DNA from: Oceanihabitans gracilariae | GTDB lineage: Bacteria > Bacteroidota > Bacteroidia > Flavobacteriales > Flavobacteriaceae | Assembly (NCBI RefSeq): GCF_042684485.1 | Contig: NZ_JBHULM010000011.1 | Location: 1,550,001 to 1,614,000 of the forward strand | Direction of reading: 5' to 3' | Length of the DNA stretch: 64,000 bases | Shown here: piece by piece, positions 9,432 to 18,510 of the stretch | Layout of the letters: every line of letters begins with the position of its first letter | Numbering within the stretch: the stretch's first letter is position 1 | Notes under the pieces: generated by a model | Seen by the model: the letters and a program-made list of their open reading frames with translations, nothing else | Told to the model about the DNA's origin: nothing | Database searches by the model: none | Program-made: the position numbers and the translations under genes

Positions 9432-11021
9432 ATGGAATTTAAATTTGGAGGTTCTGCAGAGAATCAAAAAACAGTTTTAGGGCATCCTGCAGGGTTGTTC
9501 GTGCTTTTCTTTACTGAAATGTGGGAACGTTTTTCATACTATGGTATGAGAGCTTTACTTGTACTGTTTTTAGTGTCAACCATTATTGATGGTGGATGGG
9601 AATGGAGTAGAGCAGATGCTTTAGTGCTTTACGGATGGTATACAGGTTTAGTCTATATAACACCTATTATTGGAGGTTTTATTGCCGATAAATTTATGGG
9701 TTATAGAAGAGCCGTTGTACTTGGAGCCTTTGTAATGACTTTAGGGCATGCTTCTATGGCATTAGAAGGCATTACACCAATGTTTTTCTATGCAGGTCTA
9801 TCATTCTTAATCATAGGTAATGGTTTCTTTAAGCCAAATATTTCTTCTATGGTAGGACAGTTATACAAATCACAAGGAAAAGAAAAAGATGCTGGTTATA
9901 CTATATTTTATATGGGAATTAATGCAGGTGCTTTCTTAGGAATTTTATTATGTGGTTATATAGGTGAAAATATTGGATGGCATTTTGGTTTTGGACTTGC
10001 TGGAATCTTTATGTTTTTAGGAATGCTACAATTCTTTTTTACACAAAGTATCTTTGGTAGAATAGGATTATCACCAAAACAAACCGAAGATTTTGATGAT
10101 GTAATTGAAGATAGTGTTGAAAAATTAGAAGATAATGTTGAAGACGTTATTGAAGAAGCTGAAAATTCAAAAGTAGTAAGAGACAGATTATTTGTTATTG
10201 GTATCTTTTCTCTGTTTGTTATTTTCTTTTGGTGGGCATTTGAGCAAGCAGGTGGTTCTATGACTATTTTTGCTGCAGATTATACAGATAGATCTTTAGT
10301 AGGAAGCGCAGCTCTTACTTTTAAAATAATTAATGCCATTATAACAGTGGTGCCAATGGTGGTAATCACTTGGGTTTTAGCCATGTTATTTAAACAAACT
10401 TTTGCTAAATATTCACTAGCTAATATATTACTAGCTTTAAGTTTTGTAATTATTTGGGGAATTGTAATCTGGATGCTTGTTAGAGAATTTCAATCAGACG
10501 CAACAGAAGTTCCTGCATCATGGTTCTCAGTACTAAACTCTTTATTTATTATCTTATTTGCTCCTTTATTTTCTAAAATTTGGGAAAGTAAATTTAACCC
10601 TTCAGGTCCTGTAAAATTTGCTATAGGATTACTATTAGTAGGATTAGGATTTGCGGCTTTAGCTTATGGTTCTGCAGGTATTCCTGATGGAGCAAAAACA
10701 GCTTCTGTTAGTTTAATTTATTTGGTAGTTGCATATTTCTTACATACAATGGGAGAACTTTGCGTTTCACCAGTAGGATTATCTTACGTAAGTAAATTAG
10801 CTCCTATTAAATTAGTGAGTATGATGTTTGGTATTTGGTTTACAGCTAATTTCTTTGCTAACCTTTTAGGTGGTTTTACAGGAAGTTATATGGATCCAAT
10901 CATGGAAGAACACGGCTTAACTACTTTCTTTTTAATATTTACAATTATTCCAATAGGTGCAGCTGTAATAATGTTTTTATTAAATCCAATGCTTAAAAGA
11001 AAAATGCACGGAATTGAATAA
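9432..11021 (+). CDS. POT-family peptide:H+ symporter (first copy)
   Basis: 529 residues, 12-14 hydrophobic segments. The PTR2/POT signature is complete: TEMWERFSYYGMRALLVLF near residue 30 (ExxERFxYY), GFFKPNISSMVGQLY near 140, and FYMGINAGAFLG after it. An acidic loop (about residues 215-250, DDVIEDSVEKLEDNVEDVIEE) joins the two six-helix bundles. Such carriers import di- and tripeptides with protons. It lies 72 bases after DPP IV and 48 bases before a paralogue, forming one peptide-use operon. Confidence 0.93.
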   Translation: MEFKFGGSAENQKTVLGHPAGLFVLFFTEMWERFSYYGMRALLVLFLVSTIIDGGWEWSRADALVLYGWYTGLVYITPIIGGFIADKFMGYRRAVVLGAFVMTLGHASMALEGITPMFFYAGLSFLIIGNGFFKPNISSMVGQLYKSQGKEKDAGYTIFYMGINAGAFLGILLCGYIGENIGWHFGFGLAGIFMFLGMLQFFFTQSIFGRIGLSPKQTEDFDDVIEDSVEKLEDNVEDVIEEAENSKVVRDRLFVIGIFSLFVIFFWWAFEQAGGSMTIFAADYTDRSLVGSAALTFKIINAIITVVPMVVITWVLAMLFKQTFAKYSLANILLALSFVIIWGIVIWMLVREFQSDATEVPASWFSVLNSLFIILFAPLFSKIWESKFNPSGPVKFAIGLLLVGLGFAALAYGSAGIPDGAKTASVSLIYLVVAYFLHTMGELCVSPVGLSYVSKLAPIKLVSMMFGIWFTANFFANLLGGFTGSYMDPIMEEHGLTTFFLIFTIIPIGAAVIMFLLNPMLKRKMHGIE

Positions 11022-11069
11022 TACATTCTTATCTAGAAAATATTAAACTAACTAATCTCTTTATTATTA

Positions 11070-12848
11070 ATGAATACAGATATTGAAAATCTATTTAAAG
11101 ACAAAGTAATAGGACATCCAGCAGGATTGTTTGTATTGTTTTTTACTGAAATGTGGGAACGTTTTTCTTTTTACGGAATGCGTATACTTTTAGTTCTGTT
11201 TTTAACAGCTCCTTTAATAGGTGAAAACCCAGGATGGGAATGGCCACGAGAACACGCTTTAGCATTAATTGGTACCTATGCATCTCTTTTGTATTTAACA
11301 CCAATTGTTGGTGGTTGGGTTGCAGATAAGATTACTGGTTATAAGTGGGCTGTAATTATCGGTTGCTTTATCATGATGCTTGGTCATGCAGCAATGGTTT
11401 TTGAAACGCAATTTACACTGTATTTAGGATTGGCTTTATTAGTTATTGGTACAGGTTTTTTTAAACCTAACGTAACTTCTATGATATCTGAAATGTATAA
11501 AGGAAAAGAGTCTAAAAAAGATGGAGCATATACTATATTTTATATGGGAGTTAATGCTGGTGCCTTTTTTGGAATGATGCTTTGTGGTTATTTAGCTGAA
11601 AATATTGGATGGTCTTGGGGATTCGGTCTTGCCGGAATATTTATGTTTTTAGGAATGTTACAATTCTGGTTAGCTAAAGATTTGTTTGGAAGTATAGGTG
11701 AAAAACCTACAAAAATTCATGAAGTAGAGATTCCGCAAAACATTAATGAGGTTAGTCCTACAGAGGATTACAAATTAGAAGAAAAGCTAAATCCTTTTAC
11801 AAATATTGATAAAATACTAATTGTGCTTTCTGCTTTAGGAGGTGTTTTATACTTATTCAATGACCCAATGTCTAAAATTGGTGATGTGAATATATTGAAT
11901 TTTAATATTGGTGGCCTTGAAGGTTCTAATGTAACCATTCTTACTGCTTTAGTATTATTTCTTTATTTAATAATTACTAGAATTTCACGATACTCTAAAA
12001 TCATAAGAGACAAAATTATAGCAGTTTCTGTATTTGGTATATTTACAGTGTTTTTCTTTGCAGCTTTTGAGCAATCTTTAGGCTCTATGACTATTTTTGC
12101 TAGAGATTATACAGGAAGAGCTTTATCTGGTTCTTCGGCAATGGTTTTTAAAATTATTGATTTAATATTAACAGTAGGTCCATTAGCAATTATTACTTGG
12201 GTTTTATTTTTGTTATTTAAAAAAACATACTCTAAAATTCCGTATTCTAATATTGTATTATCCTTAGCGTTTATTTCGCTTTGGGGTATTGTTATTTGGA
12301 AAGTAAATAGAGAATTTAGCAAAGATGCCACAGAGGTAGGAGCCTCTTGGTTTGGGATTTTAAACTCCTTCTTTATTATTACGCTAGCTCCATTATTTTC
12401 AAAGTGGTGGGAAAGCAAATACAATCCTAGTGCAGCCATGAAATATGGTTTAGGTCTTATTCTTTTAGGTTTAGGATTTGGAGTTTTAGTAATGGGTACA
12501 ATGGGAATAGAACAAGGTGCAAAAACAGCTTCTGTTAGTATGTTTTTCTTAATATTTGCTTACTTATTTCATACCATGGGAGAACTTTGTATTTCACCAG
12601 TAGGTTTATCTTATTTAAGTAAATTAGTTCCTGGTAGAATGATTGGTTTTATGTTTGGTATTTGGTACTTAGCAATTGCTATTGGCCAAAAAGCAGCAGG
12701 AACAATGGGAGGAATGATTGATAAAATTACAGAAGAATACTCTCTGAGTACGTTCTTTTTAATATTTACATTAGTTCCTATTGCTGTAGGTATTATTTCT
12801 ATAATTTTAAACCCTATTTTAAAGCGATTAATGCATAACGTTAGATAA
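11070..12848 (+). CDS. POT-family peptide:H+ symporter (second copy)
   Basis: 592 residues. It aligns with the preceding transporter over its whole length (shared TEMWERFSFYGMR, GTGFFKPNVTSMISEMY, FYMGVNAGAFFG, HTMGELCISPVGLSYLSKL), so the pair arose by tandem duplication. It is about 60 residues longer because of an enlarged central linker with two extra hydrophobic stretches (about 250-310, LIVLSALGGVLYLF and TILTALVLFLYLI), as in POT proteins with 14 helices. Different substrate preference from the first copy is plausible but not visible in sequence. Confidence 0.93.
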   Translation: MNTDIENLFKDKVIGHPAGLFVLFFTEMWERFSFYGMRILLVLFLTAPLIGENPGWEWPREHALALIGTYASLLYLTPIVGGWVADKITGYKWAVIIGCFIMMLGHAAMVFETQFTLYLGLALLVIGTGFFKPNVTSMISEMYKGKESKKDGAYTIFYMGVNAGAFFGMMLCGYLAENIGWSWGFGLAGIFMFLGMLQFWLAKDLFGSIGEKPTKIHEVEIPQNINEVSPTEDYKLEEKLNPFTNIDKILIVLSALGGVLYLFNDPMSKIGDVNILNFNIGGLEGSNVTILTALVLFLYLIITRISRYSKIIRDKIIAVSVFGIFTVFFFAAFEQSLGSMTIFARDYTGRALSGSSAMVFKIIDLILTVGPLAIITWVLFLLFKKTYSKIPYSNIVLSLAFISLWGIVIWKVNREFSKDATEVGASWFGILNSFFIITLAPLFSKWWESKYNPSAAMKYGLGLILLGLGFGVLVMGTMGIEQGAKTASVSMFFLIFAYLFHTMGELCISPVGLSYLSKLVPGRMIGFMFGIWYLAIAIGQKAAGTMGGMIDKITEEYSLSTFFLIFTLVPIAVGIISIILNPILKRLMHNVR

Positions 12849-12922
12849 TTGTAATTTTGGAATAGTAATTGAGACTATCCTTTTGAAATGAAATAAAAAC
12901 ATAAATAAAGCATTTATATAAT

Positions 12923-13471
12923 ATGAAAAATTTAGTACTTACATTTTTACTTACAGTGATTACAGTTGGTTCTGTTGCAGCTCAAGAAATCAATTGGGTG
13001 ACACTAGAAGAGGCTTTAGAGCTTCAAAAGAAAGAACCTAAAAAAATTATGATAGACATGTATACCGTTTGGTGTGGTCCATGTAAAATGCTAGATAAAA
13101 ATACCTTTCAAAATAAAGAGGTTGCAGCCTATGTGAATGAAAACTTTTATGCTGTAAAATTTAATGCAGAAGGTAATGATGTGGTAAGCTTTCAAGGTAA
13201 AGAATTTACAAACCCTAGTTATGATCCTGCTAAAGCATCAAGACGTAATAGCTCTCATCAATTATCTAGATATTTTCAAGTCAATGCATATCCTACCATT
13301 GTGTATTTAGATGAAAATGCAGATTTAATTGCTCCTATTAAAGGATATCAAACACCAACGCAAATTGAGTTATACTTAAAAATGTTTGCAAACAATGATT
13401 ATAAAACGTTAACTACACAAGATGCTTTTAACGAGTATTATTTAGCGTTTAAGCCAGAATTTAAAGGCTAA
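12923..13471 (+). CDS. Secreted thioredoxin-fold protein
   Basis: 182 residues with a signal peptide (about 1-20, GSVAAQ) and a thioredoxin active site WCGPCK at residues 50-55 (Cys51/Cys54). The cis-Pro region is visible as VNAYPTIVYLD near 125. Length and the IMIDMYTVWCGPCKMLDKNTF context fit periplasmic thioredoxin-like (Thioredoxin_7/DsbD-gamma type) proteins, which reduce or shuffle disulfides in exported proteins; the partner is unknown. It follows the transporter by 74 bases on the same strand and is closed by a hairpin terminator that lies inside the convergent comEC gene. Confidence 0.85.
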   Translation: MKNLVLTFLLTVITVGSVAAQEINWVTLEEALELQKKEPKKIMIDMYTVWCGPCKMLDKNTFQNKEVAAYVNENFYAVKFNAEGNDVVSFQGKEFTNPSYDPAKASRRNSSHQLSRYFQVNAYPTIVYLDENADLIAPIKGYQTPTQIELYLKMFANNDYKTLTTQDAFNEYYLAFKPEFKG

Positions 13472-13479
13472 AACTAGCT

Positions 13480-13563
13480 GTTATTAGTATTGCTAATAAC
13501 CTATTCTATTAATATAAAAGCTCCCTTTTTACCTGTATAGTGAAAAGGGAGCTTTCTTTTTTT
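13480..13563 (+). terminator. Hairpins ending the thioredoxin transcript, overlapping comEC 3' end
   Basis: A small hairpin GTTATTAG-TATTG-CTAATAAC (13480-13500) is followed by a perfect 13-bp stem AAAGCTCCCTTTT (13517-13529) / AAAAGGGAGCTTT (13543-13555) and then C plus seven T. On the plus strand this is a good intrinsic terminator; on the minus strand the same bases encode the last residues of ComEC. Confidence 0.8.
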
Positions 13564-15534
13564 ACAAATGTTTTCCCATCTAGATATATAAGTTTTGTAA
13601 TTACTGCCATCTGCAATAATTGTTTTTGGTTTTAAACTATCTATCAGTCTACTTATATTTATTTTAGGAGAGTTGCGTAATAAAACATAATCTGGCTGTA
13701 TACTTTTAAAGTTATAAATGCCTAAACTGTCTACCACTAAAACTTTTTTATTTTGATATACATAAAGGTTTTGTAAACTATCTTCCTGTATGTTTTTAAT
13801 AAAATTGGCAACAGCAAAAGTGCTAATATTTTTGTTTTTTAGTAAGCTATCTACATTATGAAAAACATTTAATGTGTTTTTCTTTTTAACAGCAATCACA
13901 GTATTTCTGCTTTTATGAAAAATAATAAATGCATTTTTTCTGTTTTTATATTTTGTGTAAATGGTTGCTATTTGAAAACTAATTACAGAAAGACATAAAA
14001 ACACTAATGTCTTATGGTTTTTCTTTATGTACAGCCTTACCAATGCTATAATAATTAAATACGAGGTAAGTACATAAAAGATATTGAATGAAATATTTTG
14101 AAAAAGGAATTCTTCTTTACTAGCAATCCATTCAAAAAAAGCATTCATTAGTCCAATAATAAATCCAAAAATATCTGCTAAAAATTGAGGTAAAGCATTT
14201 ATTAAAGCAAGTATTATAATAGAAATACCACTAACAAGTATTGTACCTAGTAACGGAATAATAACAATATTAGATAACCAAAACAAGCCAGGAATTTGAT
14301 GAAAATAAAATAGGCTAATTGGTAAAACACCAAACTGTGCCGCAAATGTTACAGTGGTTATTTCCCATAATTTATTTACTAACCATAATTTGGGTTTCCA
14401 AATTTTATAAAGAATAGGTTGTATAGAGACAATGGCAATAACAGCCAAGTAACTCAATTGAAATCCAACATCAAATAAAAACAAAGGTTTAACAAGTAAG
14501 ATACAAAATACCGAAATAGCTAAGGTGTTGTAAATGTTGCTTGGTCTTTTTAAATGCATGGCATAGGCAATAATGCTAAACATAGTTGCAGCCCTAATAA
14601 TAGAAGCAGAAGCTCCTGCAATAATAGCATAACACCAAAGTAAAAGTATAACAACAACCATCTTTAGTATTCTGCCATTCTTAAGTTGTTCTAAAGGCTT
14701 AAAAATAATATTTAATAGAAGTAATAATATACCAACATGTAAGCCCGAAACAGCAAGAATATGTATGGCTCCAGCGTTTACATAATTGCTATACACATCT
14801 TTACTAATAAGTTGTCTTTGTCCTAAAATTAACGCGTTAACAATAGCTAATTCGTCTGGCTTAAATTGGTGTTTTTTAAGTTTGGTATTTATGTTTTTTC
14901 TTAGCTGTGCAGCATATCCAAAAAAAGTATGTGTGGTATTGCTTACGCGGAATAAATTTTTGTTTGTAGAATATATTTGATGGTAGATATAGCGCTTCTC
15001 TAAATACTTTTTGTAATTAAATTGATTCGGATTAATAGGAGGAGAAATAGCTGTAAAACTATCGGTTGTAATTAAAATTTCATCTACTTCTAGTAGATCT
15101 TGCAGACTGTCTTTTGCAATATATAGTAAGGATGTTCCGGAAACCTTTTTGGTGTCAATTTTAAGTATGTCTATTACATACTTATGGTGATAATTACCAG
15201 GTTTTAAAACCTCATTAATTTTAAAAGTAATGGTGTTAGTAGGTTTTTTAACATCAGAAATAAAATGGGTATAATGGTTTTTGTAGTTCTTTTCGTTGTG
15301 AATATTTGTAGTTAATATTCCTATTGAAAAAGTAGTGATAAAGGCTATGATGCCAAACCAAATGTTTTTTTTAAATTGTTTTTTACTAATTAAATAGCTT
15401 GTGCATAATAAAGCGATTAAGCAAAAAGTTATGTATATACTTGTAGGTAAGGGTATGTAGTAATAGAAACCAATTAATATTCCTAAAATTAAAAAGAATG
15501 TAAGTTTTATTATGTTGAAATTAATCATCTTCAT
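13501..15534 (-). CDS. comEC: ComEC/Rec2-family competence membrane protein
   Basis: 677 residues. An N-terminal membrane/OB-like region (about 1-190, DUF4131 type) is followed by the competence domain with the recognisable AILAVSGLHVGILL-type segment (here AIHILAVSGLHVGILLLLL) near residue 255 and multiple TM helices to about 500. ComEC forms the inner-membrane channel for single-stranded DNA uptake. The C-terminal about 170 residues occupy the place of the usual metallo-beta-lactamase domain but I see no HxHxDH motif, so nuclease activity is doubtful. Last gene of a run from surE; its 3' end carries the opposing terminator. Confidence 0.88.
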   Translation of the reverse strand: MKMINFNIIKLTFFLILGILIGFYYYIPLPTSIYITFCLIALLCTSYLISKKQFKKNIWFGIIAFITTFSIGILTTNIHNEKNYKNHYTHFISDVKKPTNTITFKINEVLKPGNYHHKYVIDILKIDTKKVSGTSLLYIAKDSLQDLLEVDEILITTDSFTAISPPINPNQFNYKKYLEKRYIYHQIYSTNKNLFRVSNTTHTFFGYAAQLRKNINTKLKKHQFKPDELAIVNALILGQRQLISKDVYSNYVNAGAIHILAVSGLHVGILLLLLNIIFKPLEQLKNGRILKMVVVILLLWCYAIIAGASASIIRAATMFSIIAYAMHLKRPSNIYNTLAISVFCILLVKPLFLFDVGFQLSYLAVIAIVSIQPILYKIWKPKLWLVNKLWEITTVTFAAQFGVLPISLFYFHQIPGLFWLSNIVIIPLLGTILVSGISIIILALINALPQFLADIFGFIIGLMNAFFEWIASKEEFLFQNISFNIFYVLTSYLIIIALVRLYIKKNHKTLVFLCLSVISFQIATIYTKYKNRKNAFIIFHKSRNTVIAVKKKNTLNVFHNVDSLLKNKNISTFAVANFIKNIQEDSLQNLYVYQNKKVLVVDSLGIYNFKSIQPDYVLLRNSPKINISRLIDSLKPKTIIADGSNYKTYISRWENICKKRKLPFHYTGKKGAFILIE

Positions 15535-15577
15535 AACTTAAAGATAATCAATTACTTACAAATCAAAAAGATTTTTC

Positions 15578-16102
15578 TTACATTACTCGTCTCGCTTGTA
15601 CGTAAGCCAAATACCAATAACGCTCAGCAAGGTTAGAAATCATAACACCTCTACTTGTAGATGCGTGAATAAACTCAACATAGCCTGTTCTAGCAGTAGT
15701 TACAATACCAACATGGTTTACTTTGCGGCTGTTTTTTTTGGTTGCAAAAAACAACAAATCTCCTACTTTTACTTCTTTTAGGTCTATCCAATTTCCTGTT
15801 GTAGATAAGTCGTGTGTAGTTCTTGGTAAGCTAATGGCTTCTTTTTTAAACGAAGTATAAATTAACCCAGAGCAATCCATTCCTTTTTTAGTAGTACCTC
15901 CGTATTTATATTTTACGCCTTCAAAAGTTTTAGCATAATCAACAACCTTTTTTATGTTAGCATTAGTCTTAGTCGTTGTTTTGTTAGTAGCCGTCTTAGT
16001 TGTTCTGGTTTTTTTGGTAACAACACGTTTGCTTTTGCTAGATTTACAAGCCGAAAAAGAGATTAAAAGTATAAGAATTAGGGCAAATTTTTTAATGCAC
16101 AT
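15578..16102 (-). CDS. NlpC/P60 (C40) cell-wall peptidase, lipoprotein
   Basis: 174 residues. Signal peptide with lipobox FSAC (Cys19), then a Thr/Lys-rich linker (about 24-50, KTRTTKTATNKTTTKTN) and an NlpC/P60 domain with the catalytic Cys in GMDCSG (about residue 77), His in VNHVGIV and the third polar residue in FIHAST. It should cut the gamma-D-Glu to diamino-acid bond in peptidoglycan stem peptides from its lipid anchor. Two bases separate it from lpxB, so the two are co-transcribed. Confidence 0.9.
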   Translation of the reverse strand: MCIKKFALILILLISFSACKSSKSKRVVTKKTRTTKTATNKTTTKTNANIKKVVDYAKTFEGVKYKYGGTTKKGMDCSGLIYTSFKKEAISLPRTTHDLSTTGNWIDLKEVKVGDLLFFATKKNSRKVNHVGIVTTARTGYVEFIHASTSRGVMISNLAERYWYLAYVQARRVM

Positions 16103-16104
16103 AT

Positions 16105-17223
16105 TTAAGTGTTTGCTGTTATAGAGTTGTAAATGAGTTTAGCTGTTTTTTCGCTAGCACCTCTTCCGCCTAGCTTTTTTTCTAATTCATAATAGTTTAT
16201 AAAAAACTTTGTTCTTTGGTATTCGTCTAAAATAGTATCTAATTCTGCTTTAAGTCTTTTGGTGTTAAAGTCATTTTGAATTAACTCAGTAACTACTTCT
16301 TTGTTCATAATTAAATTTACTAATGAAATAAATTTAAGTGTGATAATGCGTTTACCAATTTGGTAAGAGAGCCAACTACCTTTATAGCATACTACTTGTG
16401 GTACTTTAAAAAGAGCTGTTTCTAGCGTTGCAGTTCCAGAGGTTACCAATGCAGCTGTAGAAAGACTTAGTAAGTCGTAGGTTTTATTAGAAATAAAAGA
16501 AACATTTTTGGTCTTTATAAATTGCGAATAAAAACTATAATCTTGGCTTGGTGCTCCAGCAATTACAAATTGGTAGTTAGGGTAATCTTTTACAACACTA
16601 AGCATTACGCTTAGCATTTTTTTAATTTCTTGTTTTCTACTACCAGGAAGTAATGCAATTATTGGTTTTTCGTTTAATAGGTATTCTTTTCTAAAGGTAT
16701 ACTCGTCCACTTGTGTTCTGTCTGCAATAGCATCAATTAAAGGATGCCCAACAAAATGTACTTTGTAATTGTATTTTTTGTAAAAATCTTCCACAAACGG
16801 AAGAATAACATACATAGCATCTATATACTTTTTTATCTTTTTAACTCTATTTGCCCTAGATGCCCAAACTTGCGGTGAAATATAATAGTGTGTTTTAAAA
16901 TTTTGCTCTTTTGCCCATTTAGCAATACGTAAATTAAAACCAGAATTATCAATAAAAATAACTACATCAGGTTGGTAAGTTGCAATATCATTTTTGCATA
17001 AAGAAATAGCTTTAAAAATGGTGTTTATATTTAAAAGCACTTCTGCAAAACCCATAAAGGCTCTTTCTTTATAATGTTGTACCAAAGTACCTCCAACACT
17101 TTGCATAAGGTCTCCTCCCCAAAATCTAAATTCGGCATGTATATCTTGTTTTTGTAATGCCTTCATTAAATTTGAGCCGTGTAAATCACCCGAAGCTTCT
17201 CCTGCAATAATGTAATATTTCAT
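16105..17223 (-). CDS. lpxB: Lipid-A-disaccharide synthase
   Basis: 372 residues, normal for LpxB. Starts with the diagnostic YYIIAGEASGDLHG and contains FWGGDLMQSVGG, MGFAEVL, FIDNSGFNLRIAKWAK, YYISPQVWAS and LLPGSRKQEI in family order. A peripheral inner-membrane glycosyltransferase that joins UDP-2,3-diacylglucosamine to lipid X in lipid A synthesis. Its ATG directly follows the stop of the small membrane gene at 17224 (TAAATG arrangement), so translation is tightly coupled. With lptC at 0.2 kb it shows this organism makes and exports LPS. Confidence 0.95.
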   Translation of the reverse strand: MKYYIIAGEASGDLHGSNLMKALQKQDIHAEFRFWGGDLMQSVGGTLVQHYKERAFMGFAEVLLNINTIFKAISLCKNDIATYQPDVVIFIDNSGFNLRIAKWAKEQNFKTHYYISPQVWASRANRVKKIKKYIDAMYVILPFVEDFYKKYNYKVHFVGHPLIDAIADRTQVDEYTFRKEYLLNEKPIIALLPGSRKQEIKKMLSVMLSVVKDYPNYQFVIAGAPSQDYSFYSQFIKTKNVSFISNKTYDLLSLSTAALVTSGTATLETALFKVPQVVCYKGSWLSYQIGKRIITLKFISLVNLIMNKEVVTELIQNDFNTKRLKAELDTILDEYQRTKFFINYYELEKKLGGRGASEKTAKLIYNSITANT

Positions 17224-17505
17224 TTATAAAAATTTAAATGCAAAGGTTAATATTGCAATAAAAATAGTAATTATAAGAACACCTTTTGCTTTGTCGTCTT
17301 GTCTTTTGCTTAAAAAGAAAAAAAATGCAATTAAATTTAAAATAGCACCTAAACTTATTAATTGGTTAAGAAATCCTTGCGCTTTTGCAGTTTCTAAACC
17401 CAGTATAAAACTTTCTCCTTTTCCTAATACTTTAGTAGCTATAAATAAACCAATAATGTTTGTTATTAAACCTACTACTAAACCAATGGTAATGTCTTTT
17501 TTCAT
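17224..17505 (-). CDS. Small three-helix membrane protein between surE and lpxB
   Basis: 93 residues with three hydrophobic segments (about 5-24, 45-63, 74-92) and a short basic loop (LSKRQDDKAKG). No catalytic motif and no family I can name with a function. It sits 47 bases after surE and abuts lpxB without a gap, which points to co-expression with lipid A synthesis. A perfect TTCCAC-N4-GTGGAA hairpin (17513-17528) lies 7 bases before its start codon. Confidence 0.75.
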   Translation of the reverse strand: MKKDITIGLVVGLITNIIGLFIATKVLGKGESFILGLETAKAQGFLNQLISLGAILNLIAFFFFLSKRQDDKAKGVLIITIFIAILTFAFKFL

Positions 17506-17552
17506 GTTTGTTTTCCACGTAAGTGGAATTATTGTTTTTTAAAATTACGGAT

Positions 17553-18323
17553 TTAAAAATCCCAAGTATTTAATTTTTGTACACAATGATGAGCTGTTAA
17601 ATCAAACTTTACTGGTACTACCGAAACATAACCGTTTTGTAGCGCCCATTCATCGGTGTCTTCTCCTTTATCTAAATTAACGAATTTTCCGGTTAGCCAA
17701 TAATATTCTTTGCCTTGCGGACTAACTCTTTTGTCAAATTCTTCTTTCCAGTTCGCTTTTGCTTGTCTGCAAATACGTACTCCTTTAATTTCTTCTTTCT
17801 CTAATTTAGGAAAGTTTACATTTAAAACAACGCCTTCTGGTAATCCGTTTTTAAGAACATTTAAAGCAATGCTTTTTGCAAATGTTGCAGCTGCTTCAAA
17901 ATTAGCATTCCAATTATAATCTAACAAAGAAAAACCAATAGAAGGTATGCCTTCAATACCAGCTTCTAATGCAGCACTCATTGTACCAGAATAAATAACA
18001 TTAATTGAAGAGTTAGACCCATGATTAATACCAGAAACACATAAGTCTGGTTTTCGATCTAAAATCTCACTTTTTGCAATTTTTACACAATCTACAGGTG
18101 TGCCAGAACAACTGTATTCCTTTTGGTCTCCATCATCAATATAAACCTGTTCTAAATGTAAGGTAGAGTCTAGAGTAACAGCGTGACCCATTCCGCTTTG
18201 CGGACTGTCAGGAGCTACAACAACAACTTCACCAATGGTTTTCATGACTGCTATCAAGGTTCTAATTCCTGGAGCGGTAATACCATCATCATTGGTAACT
18301 AAAATAAGTGGTTTTTTTGTCAT
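17553..18323 (-). CDS. surE: 5'/3'-nucleotidase SurE
   Basis: 256 residues, the family length. The N-terminal metal-binding motif is intact (LVTNDDGITAPGI, with the Asp pair), followed by VVAPDSPQSGMGHAVTL, CSGTPVDCVKIA and SGINHGSNSSINVIYSGTMSAALEA, which carry the remaining active-site Asn and Ser residues. SurE hydrolyses nucleoside monophosphates and helps survival in stationary phase. First gene of a minus-strand run through lpxB to comEC; the gap to the divergent protease gene is 187 bases without a clear promoter match. Confidence 0.95.
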   Translation of the reverse strand: MTKKPLILVTNDDGITAPGIRTLIAVMKTIGEVVVVAPDSPQSGMGHAVTLDSTLHLEQVYIDDGDQKEYSCSGTPVDCVKIAKSEILDRKPDLCVSGINHGSNSSINVIYSGTMSAALEAGIEGIPSIGFSLLDYNWNANFEAAATFAKSIALNVLKNGLPEGVVLNVNFPKLEKEEIKGVRICRQAKANWKEEFDKRVSPQGKEYYWLTGKFVNLDKGEDTDEWALQNGYVSVVPVKFDLTAHHCVQKLNTWDF

Positions 18324-18510
18324 ATTAATACAAGGTTTTAGCTAGGCTAAAATACGGTTTTTATATAGTATATACTTAATTAATTAGGTTTAACAAAAAA
18401 TTAGTATCAAATACCTTTTATCGGCATGGTTTTTTCTTTAATTTAGTACATTCACTTAGATCTCTAACTTAAATCTGTTATAGGTTTAAATTAATAAAAG
18501 CAAATTGAAA

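Noticed and set aside
18505..18510. TTG start for the C-terminal processing protease
   Set aside because: Adds only two residues before an ATG that begins a normal lipoprotein signal.
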